A stretch of 64,000 nucleotides of DNA from assembly GCF_001613245.1 (NCBI RefSeq), contig NZ_BDBZ01000007.1:471308-535307 (forward strand). The letters run 5' to 3'. Under the pieces are notes generated by a model. It was given only the letters and a program-made list of their open reading frames with translations, did not search any database and was not told the origin of the DNA. The position numbers were made by a program, and so were the translations under genes. Source of the stretch: Nocardia speluncae NBRC 108251 (GTDB lineage: Bacteria > Actinomycetota > Actinomycetes > Mycobacteriales > Mycobacteriaceae). This document shows positions 52,315-63,000 of this stretch, piece after piece (position 1 is the stretch's first letter; each line of letters begins with the position of its first letter).

Positions 52315-52631
52315 CGGACACTCCAGAAGTCGCGGGCAGCCCGCAGGGTACCCAGCAGCGACCCCGAGACCTTGGAGACACCGTGGCTTCTCGGACGGTA
52401 GGTGATATCGCGTTCGACGACCCGCCAACCCGCCGACGCGGCACGGGCCAGCAGGGCCAGCGGATAGCCCGATCGTGGGTGCAGCGGACCCAGCCGCGCC
52501 AGCTCTGCGCGCCGGACGACGCGCATGGCGGCCAGATCACGCAGCTCGAGACCGTAGCGGCAGCGCAACCAGCTCGCCAGCATCCAGTTGCTCAGCCTTG
52601 CGTGCCACGGCCAGGCGCCGGGTACCGGTCG
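52311..52631 (-). pseudogene. C-terminal fragment of a family 2 glycosyltransferase
   Basis: GAWPWHARLSNWMLASWLR, RYGLELRDLAAMRVVRRAEL and GVSKVSGSLLGTLRAARDFW match the C-terminus of dolichol-phosphate-mannosyltransferase-like GT2 proteins. The catalytic N-terminus is replaced by unrelated sequence. In intact genomes such a gene is often next to a DUF2064 gene, as here. Confidence 0.55.
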
Positions 52632-52642
52632 GAACCACCCCA

Positions 52643-52732
52643 CCCGGTATCGCCGAAGTCTTCGACGGAGACCCACCCGCGGTAGCCGGATACGGCGAGG
52701 AGACGGAGAACGGCGGGTGTATCGGCTACCCC
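52643..52732 (-). pseudogene. Sugar-phosphate isomerase/epimerase C-terminal scrap
   Basis: About 30 residues (ADTPAVLRLLAVSGYRGWVS then VEDFGDTG) resemble the last strand and helix of xylose-isomerase-like TIM barrels. Ends against the GT2 fragment in another frame. Confidence 0.35.
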
Positions 52733-53206
52733 CACCCAGCAGGATGGACTGATCGCCGTGGCAGTGACTGCGGGAATCCGGCCGCACTGCGGGTATCCGG
52801 CCGCCCTGGCAATTCGCACAGCCCGTCGAGCATGCACTTGCCGGCGCGGCCGCGGCGAAGGTGGATGCTGCACTCCTCTGCACGTCCAACCGGCGTGGCA
52901 CGGCGCCGCGAAAGTGCCGCCGGTCGGGAATTCATTGCTGTCCATACCCCAAAGCCGGACCCCGGCTCGTGACGGTTCACAGTCGGTGATTGCCCGGAAC
53001 TCGGCGGCATGAAGCCCAGCGCAATCGGGAAGCCCGCAGTACCTGCAGCGACCCGGCTACCACCACCGCCTGATTGTTGGGTGCTGAAACCCTGTAATCC
53101 CTCAGCCTCGATCGACCGCTGCCGCGGCGCGGTACCGGGAAGCGCCGCCGTCCTCGCCGGGGTGGCTATGCTCTGACCGAGCCGTTGGGCGCGGCGTCAT
53201 CCGTCC
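52733..53206. other. About 470 bp without a recognised gene
   Basis: Open frames on both strands, none with a recognisable family. Likely part of the decayed block to its left. Confidence 0.45.
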
Positions 53207-53833
53207 TCAGACCAGCTCGGGGACGCGCAGATGGGCGAGCGCGATCTCGAAATCGCCGACTTCGAGCACATCGACACCAGCTCGGCGGGTGCCTTCGCGG
53301 CGCAGGGTCTCGAGCTGTTCGCGGTTTCGTTCGATCGCGTCGGAGCTGTCGAACGTCTCGCATGCGACGCCGCGTCCAGTTGCTCGGTCGATCAGCAGGC
53401 TCGTGCTGCAGAATCCCGGCATCTGTTCGAGTTGCGACGCCACCATGGACTTGTAGGTCTCGACCGCTGCGTCGAACCGGCCCAGATCCTGAGCCTCAGC
53501 CCAAGTGATCTGGGCGCACGCGCCCTCGCGTATGCGATGGTCGCGGTGCATGGCCCCGACCTCCCACTGCTCGACCTGCGCCGAATCGGCACCGAACAGC
53601 TGGACGGCGCGGTCACGGAGCGAATGCACCTGGTCGGCGCTCTCGCGCATCGCCCCCGCGGACTCCCACGATGTCGTCGCGATGCAGCGACTTGACGCCC
53701 GGTCGACCAGCAACGACATCCCGATACAGCCGGATATGGCCTCCAGGGCCGGCATCACCCGGTCGCGCATATGCGCGATCCCGGCGTCTATCGCGGAGGG
53801 CTTCGCTTGAATTGTTGTAGAACGTGCGTACAC
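53207..53833 (-). CDS. Tandem dimeric alpha/beta-barrel (ABM-like) protein
   Basis: A 208-aa protein made of two similar halves: MYARSTTIQAKPSAIDAGIA ... ISGCIGMSLLVDRASSRC ... and QITWAEAQDLGRFDAAVETY ... MPGFCSTSLLIDRATGRG. Similar two-domain proteins are conserved in mycobacteria and relatives. The fold is that of antibiotic-biosynthesis monooxygenase or heme-degrading proteins, but no cofactor residues can be identified with confidence. Confidence 0.72.
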   Translation of the reverse strand: MYARSTTIQAKPSAIDAGIAHMRDRVMPALEAISGCIGMSLLVDRASSRCIATTSWESAGAMRESADQVHSLRDRAVQLFGADSAQVEQWEVGAMHRDHRIREGACAQITWAEAQDLGRFDAAVETYKSMVASQLEQMPGFCSTSLLIDRATGRGVACETFDSSDAIERNREQLETLRREGTRRAGVDVLEVGDFEIALAHLRVPELV

Positions 53834-54116
53834 GACCCGCTCCCTCTGTGCTCAGGGCAGCGCCCCGGTGGCACCACCGATGCCCCCACGCTCCTCCAGC
53901 GCGACGGCCATAGCAATAGCTCGGAAGTAACCGATATCGGTCCCGCCGGAAGCGCCCCTGATGCGTCTGAGGGCCTCCCCGGCCGAGCGACGTCCGGCAC
54001 GACAAGTCTCGATGGACCCCGCTCGACATCCTCATCACGCCCGGCGCGGAAAGTCTCAGGAAAACTCGGTCGACCGGCAAAGAAGGATGCACGTTCCGTG
54101 GGCAGCATTGATGTGG

Positions 54117-57100
54117 TCACGGCAACTGCTGGTCGATTCCTGTGGCTTCTACTTCTACTGTTGCGGTGGGGTTCCACCTTCGTAGTAGTCCGTCGTTGTG
54201 TCCGGCCAGTTCGGCGAAGTTTCTGAGTTTGGACCAGTTCTCGTAGTCGCCGATCACTATCAGGCAGCGGCGGGTGCGGGTGATAGCGACGTTCAGGAGG
54301 TTCGGAGTGGCGGAGGCCCAGGCGCGTGCGCGGCGCTGGTCGGTGGCGGAGCCGAGAACCATGATGACGATGTCGGCTTCTTTGCCCTGGGTGGTGTGGA
54401 TAGTACCGCAGCGGGAAGGAGGGATTGTGAAGTTGTTTCTCCGGAGGTAGCGCGAGGTTTCGGTGATAACTTCGCGGAAGGGACTGACGATGAATATCGA
54501 GTCGGCGAGCCGGCGGCGGGCTTCGGCTTGCTTTTCGTGTGGATCCTGTGCCCAGGCGGGTAGCGCGTCGCGGTCGGTCGATTCTTCTCGGATGCCGGCC
54601 AGTTCGTCGATCATCGACTCGGATATCCGGGCATGGAGCTTTTCCAGCACCGATACCAGCTGTTTGCCCTCCTCCGGGTTCCATTTGCGACCGTCAGCAG
54701 GGGCCTGGACGTCGATCCAGAGGTTATTGCGGGCGAGCGGGAATTCGGTGCGGCCGTTGACGCCGTTGACCATCATTCCGTCGTAGGCGATGGCATTGCT
54801 GACTTCGAACATCAGTTGGTCGCAGCGGCGGTGCACCCGAAGAGGTGAACCGATCCAGACGTTTTCGAGTTCGTCGAGTCCGGGCAGCCAGGTTCCCACT
54901 GGCGTCGCCCGGTCTGCCAGGGACTGCGCCGAATTCGACTGCGGTGCCCAGTAGATATCGACATCGAAGTGGTTTGCCAGGAGTTTTTGACCGGGCATCG
55001 GGAGGGTCACCACCGGTTCGAGCTGTCGTGGGTCCCCGACGATCACAGCGCGGCGGCTACGCCACAGACCACCGACTGCGGCTTGTGGTGTGGCCTGGCC
55101 GGCTTCGTCGATTACCAGCCAGCCGATGCTTTCCCGGCCGAGTCCGGCGAACATGGTCGGCAATGAGGCGAAGGTTGTCGATACGGCCGGGACGACGAAG
55201 AACAGCATCTGCCAACCGGCAAGCAGTGTGCCTTCTGGAAGGTTGTCCGGGGAGTCTCCGCGGACGATGTCGGTAACGGCGCGCATGTTCCGCCAAACCA
55301 GATCGGGTTCGGCGAACAGAGTTGCCCGGTGCAGGTCGAGCGCGGCAAGGAGAACTTCTGAACGGGCGCGAGCGAACTCCGGGTCCATCCACGGTGCTGT
55401 CTGCTCTCGTGTCTCCATTGCGGAACGGTCTTCCGGCGGGGCTGTCCACTCCGGGCCGGGGACGTGGCCCGGACGGCGAAGACGTTCCTGTTCCAGCTCG
55501 ACTGCCGCGTTTTGCAGCTCCATCACACGGGTTTGCGCCATGTCATCGGCTTCAGCGATTTTCGCCTGGCATTGCTGCAACCGGCGCTCGCAGTCCTGCA
55601 CCTGCTGCCGAGCAATGGCTACTTGCTCCTCCGACAAAGTCGTCTGCTCAACAGCAGTATTCAGCGCGATCTCGCGTTCTTGTTGCTCCGAGCGCGTGGC
55701 CTGCACGCTCTCCCTCGATTGTGTCACTGCTTGCTGATACGCCGTGTGCTCGCGTTGCCACCGCTGGTCGGCGGCTCGCACGAAGAGCCGCTTCCACCAG
55801 GCGGGTCGTTCTTCGGCATGCTGGTGGCAGTGCTCTTCCAGCTGTGCGAGCTGCCTCCCGGCTCTGCGGGCCCTCACCTCCACGGCGGACAGTGCACCAC
55901 GCCTGTCGGCAACTACTGCCAAGTTTTGAGAATGGGCATCATTGTGCGCTGCGAGCGAGCCCAGCAGTCCGTCTCGTCGGGTTTCGAGCTGCCCGCACTC
56001 ACGCCGCCAGGCGGCCGCTCCCGCACGAAGATCGGTCAGTGTCGCGTCTGGGCCGGAGCACATCTGGTAGAGGCCGGCGACCGCCTCACGTTCGGTTCTG
56101 AGCCGTTCTACTTCGGCCACAGCGTCCCGGAATCGCTGCTTGGCGTCTCCCCAGGAGGGGGTCCCTCCGGCGGCCGAACCGTCGATGTACTCCCGCAGGG
56201 TGGGATGAAGCCCCTGTTCCTTGCCCCACCAGAAGAGATCGACGAAACCCGAGCGGTTGGCTCGCTTGCCCAGGCGTGCGGCAACCGCACCCCAGCACGG
56301 TTCGCCGGCGAGTAGGGTCGCTGCACCGGAGAGGTAATCGGCGTCCGGGAACGATTCGGTGTCGATCGATGTCTCGGTGGGCACTTCCAGCGTGATGTTC
56401 TCGACAGCACCGTTGTTCGAGGAGGCGATCACGATCTCGAAACCGGTCAGCTCCTCGATGAGCGGAACGATCCTGAGAGAATACTGCGGCTTCTCCGGAT
56501 CCTGCCATTTCACTGCTTCCGAGCTGGGCCGGAAGGCCGATCGAGGGCCCGGAAGACCGGCGAGTACCTCCGCACGCTGGACGACGATCGCCGCGATCAG
56601 ATCCCGGAGCAGGGTCGTCTTACCGGTTCCCGGGGGTCCGTTGACCGCGTACAGGCCACGAGCGTCCGGATCGGAGAGCTTGCGCATGATGTTGTTGATC
56701 GCGAACTGCTGGCTAGATACCAGCGGCTGATCAGGGCGGCCCGGCCAACGCCCGTTCGGGATGACGGCCGGGTGCAGGTCCTTCAGCACCCGCGCCGGAT
56801 CCATCCGCACATCCAGCCGTCGAACGGATTCTACGGTTCCGTCGGAAGCCAAGTAGTCCTGTACGGCCTGCCCTGCGTTGCCGGACAGCAGTTCGCCGGC
56901 CACCCGGTTCAGGTCTTCGGCGTAGAAGCTGTTGATCAGCTCGTCGCCGGATACTTCGTCCGCATGACGCAGGGACACCGGATACGGCTTGATCCAGATG
57001 TCGTCCGGCTCCAACGTCTCGTCCACACCGAGCTGTTCGGACACCCACCGGGTGAGGGCGACCAGGTCTACGAGTTCGAGAGACTTTCTACCCAGCGCTT

Positions 57101-57902
57101 CCTGCGTTGATGCACCGGTATCTTCCGAGGTCGAAGATCCATCGCGCTCCTCAGGGTTCTGACCGATGCGGTCCCGACGGGCCTCCAGGGAGCCGACAGC
57201 ATCACCGGCCACCGAACCCGCCATCGATTCCGCGATCGTGGCCGCGTTCTTGCCGAGATGTGATTCCACGGCAGACCCGATCAGACCGGGGATGGCGGTT
57301 ATCCCGCCGGTTGCGGCATCGATCGCCACACGGGCGCCCAGGCCGGCGATCAAGCGGGCAGCCCGGCTACCCCGTGATTCGACGGAACCGGACGAGTCGA
57401 TACGCACCCGCCCGTCACCGATATCGAACAGGACGTTCAGGATTCGCTTTTCCTCCTCCTCGAATCCATCGAGCCAGTTATCGGCATCCGGTCCCGGCGT
57501 GCCGATGGTCCGGCCGACAGCCCAGGCACACGATGACAGGGTCACGCTGTCCTTGAACAGCTTGCCGTTCTCGTCGAGGGTCAGACTCAGCAATGCTCCA
57601 TCGCCCCGGACACGCCCGCCCAGATCGTGCTCCTGCTGATCGGGGGCCAATATCGATCCGAGCGCGGTACGCACCCGCTCCACTTCGAATATCCCGGCGT
57701 AGACGGTGTAACGCCACACCTTGTTCGTGCCCGGGGGCCGCTGCTGCCCGGCCCACGGCAGTTGCTGCCCGCGGAGGGCTTTCACCGTGTCCTTGCCATA
57801 CCCGGGGCGCTCGATCCCGGACGGTGGGCTGAAGTACTCCACAGACCGCCAGTACTGGAGGATCCGAGCTTGCCGGCGAGTCTCCTCATTGCTGCGAACC
57901 AT
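54117..57902 (-). CDS. Large SF1 (Upf1/DNA2-like) helicase with coiled coil
   Basis: A 1261-aa protein from ATG 57902 (the frame reaches 57941). Residues 1-400 have no recognised domain and include a Gly/Ala-rich hydrophobic stretch near residue 185 (LIAGLGARVAIDAATGGITA). SF1 helicase: Walker A AVNGPPGTGKTTLLR near 420, a long insertion with a coiled coil at about 640-790, motif II VIDEAGQATP near 930, motif III GDPRQLEPV, and motif VI LNVAITRTRRCLIVIGD near the C-terminus. AAA_11/AAA_12 helicases with large unknown N-termini occur in several phage-defence systems and in DNA repair. No nuclease or partner gene adjoins it. Confidence 0.82.
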   Translation of the reverse strand: MVRSNEETRRQARILQYWRSVEYFSPPSGIERPGYGKDTVKALRGQQLPWAGQQRPPGTNKVWRYTVYAGIFEVERVRTALGSILAPDQQEHDLGGRVRGDGALLSLTLDENGKLFKDSVTLSSCAWAVGRTIGTPGPDADNWLDGFEEEEKRILNVLFDIGDGRVRIDSSGSVESRGSRAARLIAGLGARVAIDAATGGITAIPGLIGSAVESHLGKNAATIAESMAGSVAGDAVGSLEARRDRIGQNPEERDGSSTSEDTGASTQEALGRKSLELVDLVALTRWVSEQLGVDETLEPDDIWIKPYPVSLRHADEVSGDELINSFYAEDLNRVAGELLSGNAGQAVQDYLASDGTVESVRRLDVRMDPARVLKDLHPAVIPNGRWPGRPDQPLVSSQQFAINNIMRKLSDPDARGLYAVNGPPGTGKTTLLRDLIAAIVVQRAEVLAGLPGPRSAFRPSSEAVKWQDPEKPQYSLRIVPLIEELTGFEIVIASSNNGAVENITLEVPTETSIDTESFPDADYLSGAATLLAGEPCWGAVAARLGKRANRSGFVDLFWWGKEQGLHPTLREYIDGSAAGGTPSWGDAKQRFRDAVAEVERLRTEREAVAGLYQMCSGPDATLTDLRAGAAAWRRECGQLETRRDGLLGSLAAHNDAHSQNLAVVADRRGALSAVEVRARRAGRQLAQLEEHCHQHAEERPAWWKRLFVRAADQRWQREHTAYQQAVTQSRESVQATRSEQQEREIALNTAVEQTTLSEEQVAIARQQVQDCERRLQQCQAKIAEADDMAQTRVMELQNAAVELEQERLRRPGHVPGPEWTAPPEDRSAMETREQTAPWMDPEFARARSEVLLAALDLHRATLFAEPDLVWRNMRAVTDIVRGDSPDNLPEGTLLAGWQMLFFVVPAVSTTFASLPTMFAGLGRESIGWLVIDEAGQATPQAAVGGLWRSRRAVIVGDPRQLEPVVTLPMPGQKLLANHFDVDIYWAPQSNSAQSLADRATPVGTWLPGLDELENVWIGSPLRVHRRCDQLMFEVSNAIAYDGMMVNGVNGRTEFPLARNNLWIDVQAPADGRKWNPEEGKQLVSVLEKLHARISESMIDELAGIREESTDRDALPAWAQDPHEKQAEARRRLADSIFIVSPFREVITETSRYLRRNNFTIPPSRCGTIHTTQGKEADIVIMVLGSATDQRRARAWASATPNLLNVAITRTRRCLIVIGDYENWSKLRNFAELAGHNDGLLRRWNPTATVEVEATGIDQQLP

Positions 57903-58097
57903 GACACCCACCCTGTCGTCGACGAAACCCGCCCGCTCCACCTTATTGGACGAGAAGCGTTGGGGGAGTGTCTTTTACCGTTCTCGTCTACGTGCTGAAG
58001 GGAAGGACGTTTGTCACCAGGGGCCGGCGGTCCAGTTCGCTCGCGACAACATCGCGGCCATCGTCGCCGCGGTAGTGGCGCAGCCGCCAGGTACTCG

Positions 58098-58943
58098 TCA
58101 GGTGGCGGCCTGGGAGCGGGACAGCGTGATCGTGGTGGCGCACATGACGACGACCGCGAGCGAGGTGATGACCAAGCCCACGGTGCCGGTGCGGAACCGC
58201 TCGTCCAGCACGGTGAGACCGAGGAACGCAGCCGCCAGGGGCTCGGCGATCATGACGGCCGGTAACGACGCGGGCAGCGGCCCGGCCTGATACGCGCGTT
58301 GCTGTAGGTAGACGCCGGTGACACCGGACGCGACCAGCGCCCAGGTCTGCCAGGCGCCGAGCACGTGGCCGACTCCGTGCTCGAACAGGCCGGTGACATA
58401 GGAGGTGAGGGCGGCGGCCAGGCCGTACAGCGAACCGCTCGCCGCGCCGAGCAACAGCGCGCGCCGTGCCGGATCCGCCGCTACGATCCCGCCTGCGGTC
58501 GCCGCCGCGATCAGCCCGAGCAGCACCGCCAGCGGCACGAGCCAATCACGCAGCGGCGCATCGGTATTGCCCTTGGTCGGGTCGCCGACGATCAGAAAGC
58601 AGGCCAGGGCCGCAGCCAGCGCGAGCGCAGTCGCCCAGGTGCCCGGCGGGACTCGGCGGTTGTTGAGCCGCGCAGATAGCGGCAGCGCGAACACCAGCGC
58701 GCTCACCAGGATCGGCTGCACCAGTAGCACGGCGCCCAGCGCCAGCGCCGCGACCTGCAGGGCGTATCCGCCGATGTCCCCGATGAGGCCCGCCCACCAG
58801 CGCGGGTTGCGCACCAGGGATCCGATCAGCGCCGCTTCTTCCGGCACCGCGGCGGCCGCCCGCTGCTGCGCGACCGCGGCGACCGCGAACAGCAGCGCGG
58901 CGAGCAGTGCGCACAGGACTGCGGCAGCCGTATGGTTCGACAC
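58098..58943 (-). CDS. DMT/EamA-like membrane transporter
   Basis: A 281-aa protein with nine or ten hydrophobic helices. QVAALALGAVLLVQPILVSA and the C-terminal MIAEPLAAAFLGLTVLDERF are typical of the drug/metabolite transporter superfamily. Substrate unknown. Related actinobacterial proteins are sometimes labelled magnesium or multidrug transporters. Confidence 0.8.
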   Translation of the reverse strand: MSNHTAAAVLCALLAALLFAVAAVAQQRAAAAVPEEAALIGSLVRNPRWWAGLIGDIGGYALQVAALALGAVLLVQPILVSALVFALPLSARLNNRRVPPGTWATALALAAALACFLIVGDPTKGNTDAPLRDWLVPLAVLLGLIAAATAGGIVAADPARRALLLGAASGSLYGLAAALTSYVTGLFEHGVGHVLGAWQTWALVASGVTGVYLQQRAYQAGPLPASLPAVMIAEPLAAAFLGLTVLDERFRTGTVGLVITSLAVVVMCATTITLSRSQAAT

Positions 58944-59076
58944 CGATCAGTTTGTTCCGCGAGTGCCGTATCCAGGCGACTGCTGCGCCCGCACGGCGTG
59001 TCGTGGGAGCCGGGGAGCGTCCGGAGCACTCGGCTGCCGCGTCCGCCGGGTACGGGCCAGGTGACCCGAACCCGAT

Positions 59077-59196
59077 TCAGTTGGCTGTCGCGACCGGGAT
59101 CGCCATCAGCGCCCCGACAAGGCCGAGCAGTGCCCCTCCAACGAGGACGGCAATGAGGGTCGTCAAGGCCGGTACCTGCACCGACCGTCCGATGAT
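59077..59196 (-). pseudogene. AI-2E family transporter C-terminal scrap
   Basis: IIGRSVQVPALTTLIAVLVG and ALLGLVGALMAIPVA match the last helix and loop of AI-2E/PerM-type transporters. The other ~300 residues are absent. Confidence 0.5.
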
Positions 59197-59259
59197 CGGA
59201 GTGGGTGTGGTGAGGGGGTTCGGCAGCGTGGCGGTCGGTATTCGGGGCAGTGCAAGCAT

Positions 59260-59664
59260 GTGACCGAAGGCCCGCCGAATGTTGCGGCGTGGTTGTCGGG
59301 CCCCGGGCTACCGGTCATCGCGTGGTCCTCGCCAGGCAGTTCCATTGCCAGTCGGCCTTTTCCGATCGTGCGGCTCGTCCACTGTCCCCGCCGATGGGCC
59401 CGGACCTTTCGTCGCGGCCGCGGTGGTGCCCGGATTCGGGGCGCAGCGCGGGACTCGGGCCGGGGGCCGGACGTAGTTGCCAGCGGATCGAGTCCTTACT
59501 CCGACGTCGGATGCGCCGGCCGACCCGGTGCCGGCGCAGAACTGCCGCAACCCCGGCCCGATAGGCCACTACCCCGCGGCGTCCACATGTAGCTCTCGCT
59601 GAAGCCACAGATCCACAAAAGGCTTGGCGCCGGGGGAGACCACGAGCGTCTCGCTCCGGCTGTG
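59260..59664. other. About 400 bp without a recognised gene
   Basis: G/C-rich sequence with only low-complexity Arg/Pro-rich open frames on both strands. Nothing supportable seen. Confidence 0.5.
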
Positions 59665-60054
59665 CTACGTCGCGGACGCGGTGGCGCCCACGGTCTCGGG
59701 CTCGGGGGCGGATTTGCGCAGGCGGCCGATGATCAACCCGGTCGCCGCGAGGGCCCCGGCGATAGGCCATTCGACCGCTCCCACCACGGCGAGCGCACCG
59801 ATCCCACCGTAGTAGAGATAGCGGGTGGGCAGGGACAGCTCGACCGGCCCTGCTTTCATCATGATGCCCTTTTCAGGGATCGCGACTCTGGCGTCGAGGA
59901 AGGGCAGTGTCAGCGTGGCCGCGGGTGCGGTCTCGGTGGCGGCCGGTCGGCTGTCCGGTTTCTCCCGGGGAGCGGCGGTCTTGTCAGGGGCCGATTCGCC
60001 GGTGCCGGTGGCAGCGGTACGGCCGGTACTGTTCGCTTTGCTGGATGAAGGCAT
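59665..60054 (-). CDS. Small membrane-anchored protein beside the P-type ATPase
   Basis: 129 aa. Low-complexity Ala/Pro/Thr-rich N-terminus (~50 residues), then TLPFLDARVAIPEKGIMMKA, a hydrophobic stretch (LYYGGIGALAVVGAVEWPIA, GALAATGLIIG) and a short charged tail. It starts 27 bp after the ATPase stop on the same strand, so the two are probably co-transcribed. Function unknown. Confidence 0.65.
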   Translation of the reverse strand: MPSSSKANSTGRTAATGTGESAPDKTAAPREKPDSRPAATETAPAATLTLPFLDARVAIPEKGIMMKAGPVELSLPTRYLYYGGIGALAVVGAVEWPIAGALAATGLIIGRLRKSAPEPETVGATASAT

Positions 60055-60081
60055 GGGACACGATCCTCTCGTCGTCGAGAA

Positions 60082-63000
60082 CTAACGGTTCCGGGCCGCC
60101 TCCGCGGGCGACGGAGGGGCCTGACAGCGAGCGTGGACGTGATCGATGATGGCGCCCGCAGAGGTAGAAGGCAACGGTTCGACACGGGCGATCAGCTCCT
60201 CGGTGCGCCGGGTGAACCACGCCGGGGAGAGCACGACCAGCGCGGTGGCGGCGGTGACCGCCGTGAGCACACCGGCCCAGGCCACCGGACCCAGCGGCGT
60301 GCACCCGAAGAACTGGCTGATGCCGGGTATCTCGACGACGGCCACGAGCACCGCCGCACTTCCGACCGCGGTGGCCACCACGAGCGGATCGTCGTGCCGC
60401 AGCAGTAGTGTCTGAGCGAGCTGGGCACCGACCAGAGCCGTCAACCCCATGGTCGCGGAGCGGCGCCGGGTACCCGGCGTCCAGCGGCCGATCGCCCACG
60501 CCATGGTCGCCGCGGCGGCGGTGGCCGCACCACGACGGACTATCGCCTCGACCAGTGGACGGCCCAGCGAAGGAGCCGGTGCGGACAGGACCGAATCCGG
60601 ATGTCCCGTACCGGTCGCGGTCGGTGCCACCGTGGCCGAGGGGCTCGGCGGTGACACGGCGATGGCGAGCGCCGGGAACATATCCGTGAGGAGGTTGACC
60701 AGCAGGAGCTGGCGGGTGCTCACCGGGGCGCCGCCGCGGCCGAGGGCGGTACCGAGGATGGTGAAGACCACTTCGCCCGCATTGCCCCCGAGTAACAGGG
60801 TCAGGGCATCACGGATACTGATCCACATATTGCGGCCCTCGACGAGAGCGTCGAGCAGTGCGGTGAGGTTGTCGCCGGTCAGGACCAGATCGGCGGCTTC
60901 GCGGGCGGGTGAGGAACCACGTCCTGTCACCCCGATACCGGCATCGGCCATCCGGATCGCCGCGGCGTCGTTGGCGCCGTCGCCGACCATGGCGACCACT
61001 CGCCCGCACTGCTGCAGGGCCGTGATCACCTGTACTTTCTGTTCCGGGCCGACCCGCGCGAAAACCTGTGCCGAGGCCGCCAGTTCGGCACGGTCGTTTT
61101 CGTCGAGGACTGCCAGTTCGGCACCGGTGACGACCCGGGTGTCGGCCGGGAAACCGAGTTGGCGCGCGATGGCGCGGGCGGTGACCGGGTGATCCCCGGT
61201 GATCAATGCGACGGCGCAGTGGGCGTCGGCCAGCTGCTGTAGCAGAGGGCGCGCCGAATCGCGGACGGTATCGGCGAGACCGACGTACCCGGTGATGGTC
61301 AGTTCGGTCGCCAGTTCTTCGATCCGGTCCTGATCGAAACGTGCCCCTTTCTCCACCGAGCCGAGTTCGCACTGGGCGACGGCGAGCACCCGCAGACCCC
61401 GATCCGCCAGATCATGGACGAGAGCGTCCGCCGCGGTCCGGCCGCCGGATCCGCTGTCGAACCGGCAGCGCGGCACGATCACCTCCGGGGCACCCTTGAG
61501 CACCAACCGTGCCGGGGTGCCGGGCCCACCGTTGCCGTCGGCGATGACCGCGGCCGCGTAGCCGCGGCAGGATTCGAAGGGCAGCTCGGCGATCACGATC
61601 GGCTCGGGACCACTACCCGGCTCGTGGGCGGCCGCGGTGAGGACGGCCTCGTCCGTGGCATGCGTGTGTCCCTCACCCGTGTGCGGGCGGGGGCACGCCC
61701 ACCCGGCGGCCCGCACCACCGCGGCAGCCTGCGGGTCGGTGATCGCCGGATAGTTGCCCCCCGGTGGGAAATCCGGTGGCACCGCCGTCACAACGGCGAG
61801 CCGGTTCAGGGTCAATGTGCCCGTCTTGTCGAAGCAGACGGTGTCGACGCGGCCGATGGCCTCGAGCGCCCGGGGCGCCCGGACCAGTACCCCCAGTTTC
61901 GACAGTCGGCGGGCGGCAGCCAGCTGGGCCATGGTCGCTACCAGCGGTAGTCCTTCCGGAACCGCTGCCACGGCGATGGCCACCCCGTCGGCCACCGCCC
62001 CGCGTAGCGGTCCCCGGCGGATCAGCGACAAACCGGTGACCACCGCGCCGCCGGCCAGCGTGAGCGGCAGCACCCGGCCGGTGAGGTCGCGCAGCCTGCC
62101 CTGGACCCCGGTGGCGGGTGCCACGCCGGACACCGTGGAGATTGCGCGATTGGCGACCGTGGCCGGGCCGGTGGCCACGACGATCGCCCGGGCCCGCCCG
62201 GCGACTACCGTGCTGCCCTGGAACAGCATGCTGGCGCGTTCGGCGGCGGCACCGGCCACCGGCTCGACGTGTTTGAGCACCGGTACCGACTCTCCGGTCA
62301 TCGACGACTCGTCGACCTCGAGATCCTCGGCGACCAGCAGCCGGGCATCGGCCGGTACCACCTCCGGCGCCCGCAGTTCGAGGACGTCACCGGGCCGCAA
62401 CCGGATCGCGGAGACGGCCGTGAACCGGCCCGAGGTCCGGGCCGCTTCCAGCCGGTTCGCGGTGGCTGCTTTCGGCACGACGACCCGGCGGACAGTCTGT
62501 TCCTGTTCGGCGAACAGGGCCGCCGCGGCGGCCTCGGCGCGCAGCCGCTGGATACCGCTGACCAATGCGTTGACGCTCATCACGCCCGCTACCAGCAGCG
62601 CATCGACATTGCTGCCCAGGATCGCGGCGGCCGCGGCGCCGATGGCGAGAACGGGTGTGAGCGGATCGCTCAGTTCCCGGCGGGCCGCCCCGGCCAGCCG
62701 CCCCAGTAGTGCCGTGGGTGCACGCAGTCGTTCGGCCACCACGTTGTGCGACAAGGCGGCGGTCCGGCGGCGCCGGTTCGGTGCGGGGTTCGAAGTCGGT
62801 GACCGCCGGCCACGAAGGACTCGTGCGTACACGATCGCGGGGTCGAGGGCGTGCCAGGCGGTGAGCGGTTGCGGTGGAGGGGCCGGTGATCGCACCACTC
62901 GTTGCGCGGCCAGCCCGCACAGGATCCAGGCGGCGGCGCCCGCGGCGTCGACCGGAGCGAGCCACCGGCCCAGCCCTGGCCGGCCGCGCCGCCCGGTTTC

